A DNA stretch of 64,000 nucleotides from a bacterium (GTDB taxonomy: Bacteria; Zhuqueibacterota; Zhuqueibacteria; Zhuqueibacterales; Geothermadaptataceae): NCBI GenBank assembly GCA_024275575.1, contig JAJRYV010000081.1, positions 1 through 64,000 on the forward strand. The letters are read 5' to 3'. The position numbers and the translations under genes were made by a program. Shown in pieces: positions 10,498-18,574 of this stretch; positions within the stretch are counted from its first letter, which is position 1, and every line of letters starts with the position of its first letter. The notes beneath the pieces are model-generated. The model had not been told where the DNA came from, made no database searches, and was given only the letters and a program-made list of their open reading frames with translations.

Positions 10498-10813
10498 CTG
10501 TTCCCGACTAAAAACAATTTCGTCGAAGATTTTGAGAGTTATTCCACGTTCACCGACCTGTTTGTCAAATCCGTTTCCGACACCCACTTGTATTGGAATA
10601 GTTTTACTCTCCAAAGTACATTTTAAATTCAGCAATGAAAATGATGGTATGATTGAACTATGGCAAGACGGCGTTCTATTAATTTCCACGACAGGAATTG
10701 ATTTGCCGACCTCGAATGTAATTCAAAATGTACTTGAAGTCGGCATTACCGCAACACCCATCGGCTGCGTATTATTGCTCGATAATATGAGAATTTCGGA
10801 AACGCCTTTTTAG
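10498..10813 (+). pseudogene. Remnant of a concanavalin-like (LamG/DUF1080-type) protein, frameshifted
   Basis: Frame 1 'LFPTKNNFVEDFESYSTFTDLFVKSVSDTHLYWNSFTLQSTF*' is continued in frame 2 by 'KFSNENDGMIELWQDGVLLISTTGIDLPTSNVIQNVLEVGITATPIGCVLLLDNMRISETPF*'. Confidence 0.55.
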
Positions 10814-10958
10814 CTTGAATAATGCATCAGATACGTCTACTCTGCGAGAATAATAATGACTAAAACAGAAATACTTTCCTGTTAAATAAAAATTCCGGAC
10901 AATAATTTTTGTTTACACTTCGTATACCTTTTCAGATGAATACAAAACGGAGAAGATT

Positions 10959-11510
10959 CTGGAAGAGCAGCTCATAGAAAAATGCCGGAACGGAGACACG
11001 GCTGCGTTCGCAACCCTGGTAAGGTGTTACGATCGCCGATTGTTCACCTACCTATGGAAAATGAGTGGTGACAGAAATCTTGCGGAAGACTTATTCCAGG
11101 AGGCTCTGATCAAGGTGTGGCAGGGAATCGGTAAATTCGACCGGCGGCATAAATTTTCTTCATGGCTCTTTGCCATCGCCCACAACGTTGCCATCGATGG
11201 CCTGAGAAAAAACAAAACACGCAGGAATTTCATTCACATTGAAGAGTTGGCCGAGCTGCCGGCGGAAGACGAAAGCAGCGGCAATCCCCACTTAAGACTC
11301 GTCGCACGGGAATCGAGAGAAAAATTGTACAAGACGGTTGAACGATTGCCTGAAAAACAAAAGAACGTTCTCCTGTTGCGATTGCATGGTGAAGTGAAGT
11401 TCGAGGAGATTGCAAAGCTGACCGGCGAACCGCTAAATACGGTGTTGGGACACATGCACTGTGCTGTTAAAAGAATCAAAAAAAGGCTGAGGGATACCGA
11501 TGGAACCTGA
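10959..11510 (+). CDS. ECF-type RNA polymerase sigma-70 factor (non-ATG start or small indel at 5' end)
   Basis: In-frame extension upstream of ATG 11040: 'LEEQLIEKCRNGDTAAFATLVRCYDRRLFTYLWKM' then 'AEDLFQEALIKVWQ' (region 2) and 'LPEKQKNVLLLRLHGEVKFEEIAKLTGEPLNTVLGHMHCAVKRIKKRL' (region 4). No ATG in frame near the true N-terminus. Confidence 0.8.
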   Translation: MEEQLIEKCRNGDTAAFATLVRCYDRRLFTYLWKMSGDRNLAEDLFQEALIKVWQGIGKFDRRHKFSSWLFAIAHNVAIDGLRKNKTRRNFIHIEELAELPAEDESSGNPHLRLVARESREKLYKTVERLPEKQKNVLLLRLHGEVKFEEIAKLTGEPLNTVLGHMHCAVKRIKKRLRDTDGT

Positions 11511-12099
11511 CTTAGACAACATCTGCGCAAACTTTAAGCGGGAAATGTGGTTTTATCTCGATCAGAGTTTAGCGCAGTCAAAAAGAGTCTATTGGGAAAA
11601 TCATTTAAAGGCGTGCAGTACATGCCGCAGGCAGTTGCACGAAACCGAACAGGCCCTGTCTTTTTGTGCGAGCGAACCCCTGGCCTGCCTTGACGAAAAA
11701 GTTCTCAGCGGCATGTTGGAGCGGGCTGTCGCTAAAAGCCGGCGACAGATTTTCTCAGAATGGATCCGAAGAACCCTGACTCTCTCCGGCGTTTCTTTTC
11801 CTTTTCCTGCTTTTGGTTTTGCCAGGATAGCAGTTGGGGCCGCAATGATCGCTTTTATTGCCATAGTGTTTCTTGTTTTCCTCAAGTCCGATCCGGTTGC
11901 CGTGCCGAATCAAGACATTATCAGTTGGAAAGCTGAAGCCATCGATTTACGGATTAACCGGGTGGAAAGCTCGATACAGCGCCTGCAAAGCAAAAAAAAA
12001 CGCCGCACGCTTGGGCAGAATCGCTGGCGAAGCAATATTCGGTCCCTTGGCCGGCGGGTGGAAAAAATTCGCAGCAAATTGTGTGAATCGTCAATGTAA
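11500..12099 (+). CDS. Anti-sigma factor, zinc-finger HC2 type, single TM
   Basis: Overlaps the sigma gene; 'HLKACSTCRRQLHETEQAL' with upstream Cys/Asp region and a TM segment 'IAVGAAMIAFIAIVFLVFL'. Confidence 0.7.
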   Translation: MEPDLDNICANFKREMWFYLDQSLAQSKRVYWENHLKACSTCRRQLHETEQALSFCASEPLACLDEKVLSGMLERAVAKSRRQIFSEWIRRTLTLSGVSFPFPAFGFARIAVGAAMIAFIAIVFLVFLKSDPVAVPNQDIISWKAEAIDLRINRVESSIQRLQSKKKRRTLGQNRWRSNIRSLGRRVEKIRSKLCESSM

Positions 12100-12143
12100 A
12101 ATCCGGTAGCGTCAAGATTTGCATGAAAAAAATGTAAGATAGG

Positions 12144-12180
12144 AAGTGCGACGCACCTGGCAAGTGCGACGCACTTTTTT
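12144..12180 (+). terminator. GC-rich hairpin plus T tract between anti-sigma gene and downstream gene
   Basis: AAGTGCGACGCAC-CTGGC-AAGTGCGACGCAC-TTTTTT. The two GTGCGACGCAC arms pair except for one central A:A, followed by a T run. Confidence 0.6.
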
Positions 12181-12197
12181 CCCGAGAGGAGATTAAA

Positions 12198-12773
12198 ATG
12201 AACAGACTTAAATCCATTATTCTGTTTCTCTTGTTGACAAGCGCACTATCCGGAGCGTTTGCTCAGGAAAACACTCCGAAACCGCAGACGTCCCATCCTG
12301 CGGATAAATTCTCCCCTGATAACGAACAAATGTATTTGAGCAAACTGCCGGAGAAAACCCGGCAAGCGCTGGGCGGAATTAAGAATTTCCATAAGGATAA
12401 ATATTATGAGCTGCTGCATCTTGCTTATTTTGAATCCCTGGAAATTTCAGAGTTATTAGAAAGTGGAAATAAAGAACTCGCTGGGATGTATCGAAGAATT
12501 TTAGACCTGGAGGCGATTTCCCGTACCGCCGGGATAAGATATGAATACGCAGGTTCTGAAGAAAAAACTCAAATTAAAGCGGAACTGATGCCGGTCCTCG
12601 AAGAGTTATTCGAGATACGCGAAAAAGCGAGAAAAAAAGAGATAGAGCGGTTGGAAAAAGAGCTGGCGGAATTGAAAAAAGCGCTTAAAGTGAGACGGGC
12701 AAACAAAACGAAAATCGTTCAATCCCGGTTTGGCGAGCTTTTGGGAGAGAACAAGTATCTCGAGTGGGAATAA
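12198..12773 (+). CDS. Secreted coiled-coil protein associated with the sigma/anti-sigma pair
   Basis: Signal peptide 'MNRLKSIILFLLLTSALSGAFAQ', helical charged C-terminus 'EIREKARKKEIERLEKELAELKKALKVRR'. Confidence 0.6.
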   Translation: MNRLKSIILFLLLTSALSGAFAQENTPKPQTSHPADKFSPDNEQMYLSKLPEKTRQALGGIKNFHKDKYYELLHLAYFESLEISELLESGNKELAGMYRRILDLEAISRTAGIRYEYAGSEEKTQIKAELMPVLEELFEIREKARKKEIERLEKELAELKKALKVRRANKTKIVQSRFGELLGENKYLEWE

Positions 12774-12822
12774 GACCGCATTGCGAATGACTTTAATTGA
12801 ACTATAAATCAGTTTTTCAGAA

Positions 12823-12890
12823 GCCACTGATATGCACGGATAAACACTGATTTTAAAAATATCCGTGTTCAATCGGCGTAAATCCGTGGC
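12823..12890. repeat. Imperfect inverted-repeat intergenic element ('...CACGGATAAACACTG...ATCCGTGTTC...AAATCCGTGGC')
   Basis: GCCACTGAT...ATCCGTGGC ends are inverted with one mismatch; internal CACGGAT/ATCCGTG arms. Related to 16193..16287. Confidence 0.55.
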
Positions 12891-13031
12891 TAACATACGA
12901 TCGCGCCTGGATTTTAATAATGGAAGTTATCTTTTTTTCATTGAGAAATACTATTCGAATTTACTCTTCTCTGTTCTCTCGGCAGCTCTTTTACAAAATT
13001 TAAGGGAGTCATCATCTTAAAAGCATTAAAA

Positions 13032-14061
13032 TTGCTAATCGTTTTGCTATTTTTCGCCGCCTGTTCAAAATCCAATAGCGTAGACCCTGAAAATAATGAT
13101 CCTGTTTTTACCCTCCCCTTTTCTTCATCCTCAATCTGGAACCGCGCAATTCCGGCAGGCGCAGAATATGTGGATGTACAGCAAGCCATTTGGGGCGATT
13201 CTACGCAGGCTCCGGCAAGTCTTTATCCTGATTTGGTCACCATCTGTTACGTGGATTCATCTCAGCCTGCGGTCAATTTCCGCTTGAACCAGGGCTGGAA
13301 TTACCCCGAACGTTCACAGCGGCGCAGCGCTTTTTCAGCGCAGATTATCACCGGATGCCGGCAGCGAAGTACGCTACCCGAAAAACGGCAATGCGCTTTA
13401 TGCGATCATCGACACGATAACCGGGCTTGCAGACGAAGGTTTGGGAGCCTGGCGTGAACCTGGGGGAGATTTTTTGACTTTTTACGACAGTGGAAAGCTG
13501 CATAACATTGATATAATCAATGGTGACGGCCTTGCCGGCCCGCGCGGCTCCGGCCTATCCGCACTCGGCGGTGCGATTCGTCTGCATGAGCTGAACACCG
13601 GTATTGAGCACGCAATGGCTATTGCGCTCAGCAGCAGGCGATACTCGAAGGACAGGCACTATGTTTGGCCGGCGTCCCGCGGTGATGGTTTTGCATCGAA
13701 TCCAACATCTGGTTACCTGGGCGCTAATTCTTATTACACCATGGGAACGTTGCTGGCGATTCCGCATGATATCGATATCGAAGCACAGCAATGGCAGACG
13801 CCGCAAGGGTATATTATCGCCGGAGCCGCGCAAACCCACGGATGGTACATCGTCGATTCAGGCACTGGAGAATGGGGCGGACATGCCATTGCTATCGGCC
13901 TCGAGCGCCAGGCGGCTTATAATGATCTCGGCCTGACAATCGATCCGGTGACAAATGATCGGGAAGTCAATCCCGGGAAAATTGACATTGCAGGGTTTAC
14001 GGCTGATATTCTACAAATCTTGCGTCTTGTGAAAGCAGTGAAAAGCGTAAGTTTTAAATAA
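13032..14061 (+). pseudogene. Lipoprotein of unknown function, broken by a frameshift near 13305
   Basis: Lipobox 'MLIVLLFFAAC'. ORF 13032.. runs to '...LNQGWNYPE' and then continuity passes to frame 1: 'NVHSGAALFQRRLSPDAGSEVRYPKNGNALYAIIDTITGLADEGLGAWREPGGDFLTFYDSGKL...' to 14061. Confidence 0.65.
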
Positions 14062-14167
14062 ATAGAATGTTACTAAAGCGCTGCCGTATCTCGTTCAGCA
14101 CATCAGGTGGACGCTGAACAGATACGCGCCACTACCCCAATGGATACTAAAAAACAGGTGTAATAAT

Positions 14168-15538
14168 ATGAAAAATAGATTAATTCTGTTGATCGTTGCA
14201 ATGATGCTACCAGGCAGCACGGCCTGCCAGAAAAAAAATCCGGTAGAGCCTGATACGGGCAGCTTTTTCTCCTCAAAAAGAGTGATTAAAACAGCCCTCG
14301 CTGACTACGGCCATCACAGCCTGGATGCTAATTACAAAACGTTCATCAGCAATAATTTTGACTACATCATTTCGGGCGACCGGCAACTAGATTTTGCTTT
14401 TTATAAAAACATAAATTCTGATATTGTTATCTTCTGTTATTTTAACAGTTATCTGCATGCTCTCGATCAGCCGGCGCCTGCATCCGAACGGGCCTACCTG
14501 CATGATTTGTCAAATCCTGCCAATAAAAACGCCCCCACCAAACGTCTCGGAAGGTTTTTTGAGAATGATTTTTATTACGCTATGAATCCGGGCAGCAGTG
14601 AGTGGCAGGCACATTCGCTGAAGCAGATTAACAACATTCTGAACAACGGATTTGACGGAGTTCACATCGATGACGTCTTCTCCCATCTCATGCACGAGGA
14701 TCATTTTGGCGCCGGCCAGCCCATGGTTATCGGCCGGCCGGATAATTATTCGGAATTTTCTACAGTCCCTGCCTGGTATGACGCGCAGCAATCGCACACC
14801 GACTGGAAAGCCTACCTTGCCTTTCTCAAGCAAAACATTGCTGAAAAAATTATTTTTAACGGGGTTAACGATCTGGCGGAAAACCTTCAGCCCATCAATC
14901 CTTCGTACCATCCAATAAATTACCTGGATGTTACCGATGGCTCTGTTCATGAGGGTTTTGTTTACAACGGCAAGTGGGTCGCCAATCCGGATGATGGTTT
15001 TTGGGGAGATGAGTACTGGGAAGCTATTGTCGATCAGCTAATCAAAATTCCGGCAGACAAAATTCATGGCGTTGTGTCTTACGGTGACGCCAATTACTGG
15101 AAAAGCCGGATATATTCCTTTGCTTCATTTTTGATTGGATATGATCCTGACCGGACGGTTGCTTTTTCCTATACCGCCAATGAATTTACACTGACTTATC
15201 TGCCGGAATGGAGCCTGAACATTGGAGCGCCGGTCGAATCGTTTTCTTCCGTATTGGAATACAAAGACTCTGGGATCAACATTTTTTCGCGAAAATTTGA
15301 AAATGCCCTGGTTTTGGTCAACCCGTACAGCGCTGCAACCAGAGAGATTGCAGTCGACGCCGGCTATTACCTGCTGAAAAAATCAGGCGATGTAAATATC
15401 AAAACTATCGATGGCAGAATAAAAGTCGCTATCGGTGAAAATGATCAATTGAAATTTGAACCTGTTTCTTCTGTGCAGTTGCAAGGTTACTCGGCAGTTA
15501 TTTTGATGAAAAACAATCCAATATCAAAAAGGAATTGA
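14168..15538 (+). CDS. Putative glycoside hydrolase-like lipoprotein (GHL15-type TIM barrel)
   Basis: Lipobox 'LPGSTAC'; 'NNGFDGVHIDDVF', 'IIFNGVNDLAENL', 'VVSYGDANYWKSRIYSFASFLIGYD' consistent with putative glycosyl-hydrolase TIM barrels. Confidence 0.55.
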   Translation: MKNRLILLIVAMMLPGSTACQKKNPVEPDTGSFFSSKRVIKTALADYGHHSLDANYKTFISNNFDYIISGDRQLDFAFYKNINSDIVIFCYFNSYLHALDQPAPASERAYLHDLSNPANKNAPTKRLGRFFENDFYYAMNPGSSEWQAHSLKQINNILNNGFDGVHIDDVFSHLMHEDHFGAGQPMVIGRPDNYSEFSTVPAWYDAQQSHTDWKAYLAFLKQNIAEKIIFNGVNDLAENLQPINPSYHPINYLDVTDGSVHEGFVYNGKWVANPDDGFWGDEYWEAIVDQLIKIPADKIHGVVSYGDANYWKSRIYSFASFLIGYDPDRTVAFSYTANEFTLTYLPEWSLNIGAPVESFSSVLEYKDSGINIFSRKFENALVLVNPYSAATREIAVDAGYYLLKKSGDVNIKTIDGRIKVAIGENDQLKFEPVSSVQLQGYSAVILMKNNPISKRN

Positions 15539-16134
15539 AAATGATCAGAACCACCCTGGTAACCATACTTGTTATTTACGGATGTAGCAATAGCATCACT
15601 ACACCGCCAACGCTGGAACCGTCAGGACGCAGATTACGAGTCATTGTAGAGGATAAATATCCTGACAAGAGTGTAATTATCGGTGGAACAACTGGTTCAT
15701 GGGCTTTTGGCGCCAATACAGGTTTAATTTTAGATCGTGAGTTTAGCTATGTAACCCCGGAAAATGATTTTAAACAATCAACTATCCACCCTGATCCAAC
15801 AACCTGGGATTGGACTCGATCCGATGCATGGATTCAACACATTGCCGACAACAGTCAAATTTTAAGAATGCACAGTCCTATTAGTCGACAATGTTCCGGC
15901 TGGGCAAAAGATGATAGCAGAACTGCCGCAGAACTTGAAGAACAGGCAGCAACCTATAAGGCGATTCTTGAGACGCTATTAGAAAAACGTTCCACTGGAA
16001 AAGTTGCCTGGAATATTTGGCATATCGATGATGGCAAAGGTTGGAACATACATTGGTACCCATCACTTTTCAAAGCAGATTATTCACCAAAACCGGCATA
16101 TTATGCCATTCAGGAAGCTTTAGAAAACAAATAA
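15535..16134 (+). CDS. GH10 xylanase-like lipoprotein, internally truncated
   Basis: 'FSYVTPENDFKQSTIHPDPTTWDWTRSDAWIQHI...ILRMHSPISRQCSGWAKDDSRTAAELEEQ' (GH10 N-terminal half) joined directly to 'TYKAILETLLEKR...GWNIHWYPSLFKADYSPKPAYYAIQEAL' (GH10 C-terminus). No catalytic 'NE' or 'TELD' segments. Confidence 0.65.
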   Translation: MKMIRTTLVTILVIYGCSNSITTPPTLEPSGRRLRVIVEDKYPDKSVIIGGTTGSWAFGANTGLILDREFSYVTPENDFKQSTIHPDPTTWDWTRSDAWIQHIADNSQILRMHSPISRQCSGWAKDDSRTAAELEEQAATYKAILETLLEKRSTGKVAWNIWHIDDGKGWNIHWYPSLFKADYSPKPAYYAIQEALENK

Positions 16135-16192
16135 CAAATTGTTACTTTTGAATAGGAGAGTATTATTTGAAACTGCACACACAAATTTATTT

Positions 16193-16287
16193 GCCACAGA
16201 TTCTCACAGATGAAACACTGATTTTTAAAGCAGCATGATTAAAGCAAAACAAAAAATGATTCATGAAGATCTGTGTCCATCTGTGGC
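16193..16287. repeat. Inverted-repeat intergenic element related to 12823..12890
   Basis: Perfect 9-bp ends GCCACAGAT...ATCTGTGGC, internal CACAGAT/ATCTGTG arms. Confidence 0.55.
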
Positions 16288-16359
16288 TGAAAGAAAAATC
16301 ACCATAATGTGTGTGTTTAATAACTTCTTAATTTGACTTGAAGGAGAATAATACCAAAA

Positions 16360-18477
16360 ATGCCCAATCGGAATTTAGTTTTATCGCTGGTTTTCATTTC
16401 ATCCACATCGCTGGCGGCTCAGAACAATTCAGTGCAAAGCACACCCACAATTACGATCAACACGGGCAATATTATCAAACCGGTGCAAGCCAAATTCGGC
16501 ACTGGCGTCGGTTCTTTGCACCGCGGCCCGGGCTGGCCGCCGGTCGACTTAGCCAACCCGGATTTGCTCGACCTGTTCAACGAAGTCAAACCCGCTTTCA
16601 TAAATCTGCAATACACCAATGCGCCCGGTTCAGTGGAGAATGTGATCGGCTTGCCCTTTTACCCGGAAAGCACCGGCGAATTTTCCCAGCGGCTTTCTTA
16701 TATCGAGCTGATTCAGAAAATGGGCATCGATAGCAACAGCGCCGGCGCGCAGGGTGATTTATACGCTTTGTTCACCTCCCCTGATACCTTCGCGGGAGCG
16801 CCGACGACAATCAATGGCGTGAACTATTATACCTATAAAGAGATATGCAGTCGACCGCCGCATAAAAACTATGACGATATGCTGCAATTTTTCGAACGTC
16901 TGGACGAAGCGCCGCAGATATTTATCAGAGTGCCCACCGTGTTTATGACTTATATCGACGATCCACTTCCCCACAATGGCAACACGCGAGCGGAGATCAG
17001 CGTTGATCTCGATCCGCAAACCGGCGCACAGATGGTGCATTATTTCAACGACCCGCCGACAACCGAGCTCGGCAAGCTGCGCGCGGCAAACGGGCATCCC
17101 GAGCCTTATAATGTGAAGTATTTTATGTTAGGCAATGAAATCTGGTGGCCGCAGGTTGATTATGGCCTGTCCATCGAGCGCGTCGTCAACCAGACGATTG
17201 CTTTTGCGCAAGCCATGAAAGCAGCCGATCCGACAATCACCCTTGTTTTTAATCCGGTAAATGATGCTTTCCCGGAAAGTTTTCTGAGAAGGTCGGACCC
17301 AGTTAATGGGCCGTTTATTGAAAAACTGCGAAATTTCAACACCGAAGTCATTCCAAGAATAAAAGATGATATAGATGCCGTTGAGTTTTTTCAATACGGT
17401 TTGGCCATTGGCGACGGCACAATTCTTCCTCCCCTCGACAATGAAAGTTGGGAATCCTCAATGGCGCTGAATTTTATCCATGCCAGGTACGATAACGCCG
17501 GACTGCACCGTAACATCGCCGACCGGTTTGGCCTGGAAACGCTGATGATTATGGGTGAGTTCAGCGGCCCTTCCGCGCGTTTGGGCGGCGCCATATACGA
17601 CGCTGATTATATGATTTACCTGCTCAACAACGATTATGATATCTTTGTCGCCAATTGGAATGCAGGTTTAATAGAAACGAATTATTATGGTCTGCTCAAC
17701 CAGGATGTTTTCAACGCCAGGCCACCGATCAGAAGACCCAATTTCTACACTTTGAAAATGTTTACCAATTATTTCGGTGATACTATAGTTGAGTCAGTTA
17801 TTTCGGCCCCGCCCTTGTTTGACGCGCAATCATTTGATACCGGCAGCTTTCTGCTTTATCCAGCGGCGCAGGATGTTCCGGCTTTAAACTGCATCGCCAC
17901 CACGAAAGATGATAAACTCTGTTTGATGGTCATCAACCGGTATATGGATAACGATATCCAGTCACAAGTTGTGCTCAATGATTTTGCCCCGACCGGGTCT
18001 GCTCGGGTGTACACGCTCAACGGCCCATCAATCGATGCTACCAATGAAGTGGTTGCGGAAAACGTGACTATCACGGAATCGACTATTGACAATGCCTCGG
18101 CTTCTTTTTCTTTTTCGTTCGAAAAACATTCTGTGACAGTGATGGATTTTAGTGGTTCAATGACGGCAGTGGAAGAGAGCGCAGGCCGAATCCCCAGGCA
18201 GTTTCGGTTGATGCAGAATTTTCCCAATCCTTTTAATCCAAGCACAACCATTGAATATGAGTTAGCAGTTTCCGCGCATGTTGTTTTACGTCTTTACGAT
18301 ATGCTTGGGCGGGAAATTATGACTTTGGCAGATGAGAACCAATCTGCCGGCCGCCATTCGCTCGTATGGGATGGAAGGGACAATTTGGGAAATCCGGTTA
18401 TTTCAGGCGTCTATTTTTATCGTTTGAGAGCGGAAAATGGGTTTTCCCAAACTAAAAAACTGCTGTTTTTGAAATAA
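16360..18477 (+). CDS. Secreted glycoside hydrolase (alpha-L-arabinofuranosidase/GH51-like) with C-terminal sorting domain
   Basis: Signal peptide; 'NVKYFMLGNEIW' motif; C-terminus 'FRLMQNFPNPFNPSTTIEYELAVSAHVVLRLYDMLGREIMTL...GVYFYRLRAENGFSQTKKLLFLK'. Confidence 0.6.
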   Translation: MPNRNLVLSLVFISSTSLAAQNNSVQSTPTITINTGNIIKPVQAKFGTGVGSLHRGPGWPPVDLANPDLLDLFNEVKPAFINLQYTNAPGSVENVIGLPFYPESTGEFSQRLSYIELIQKMGIDSNSAGAQGDLYALFTSPDTFAGAPTTINGVNYYTYKEICSRPPHKNYDDMLQFFERLDEAPQIFIRVPTVFMTYIDDPLPHNGNTRAEISVDLDPQTGAQMVHYFNDPPTTELGKLRAANGHPEPYNVKYFMLGNEIWWPQVDYGLSIERVVNQTIAFAQAMKAADPTITLVFNPVNDAFPESFLRRSDPVNGPFIEKLRNFNTEVIPRIKDDIDAVEFFQYGLAIGDGTILPPLDNESWESSMALNFIHARYDNAGLHRNIADRFGLETLMIMGEFSGPSARLGGAIYDADYMIYLLNNDYDIFVANWNAGLIETNYYGLLNQDVFNARPPIRRPNFYTLKMFTNYFGDTIVESVISAPPLFDAQSFDTGSFLLYPAAQDVPALNCIATTKDDKLCLMVINRYMDNDIQSQVVLNDFAPTGSARVYTLNGPSIDATNEVVAENVTITESTIDNASASFSFSFEKHSVTVMDFSGSMTAVEESAGRIPRQFRLMQNFPNPFNPSTTIEYELAVSAHVVLRLYDMLGREIMTLADENQSAGRHSLVWDGRDNLGNPVISGVYFYRLRAENGFSQTKKLLFLK

Positions 18478-18574
18478 GAGCACTGAGATTGCGCTCCACG
18501 CTGCACATCCGATAGCTCCGACGGGTTCACAGCGGCGCTGAGAATGATACGTCAAAATTACAGAACTTGGCAGG

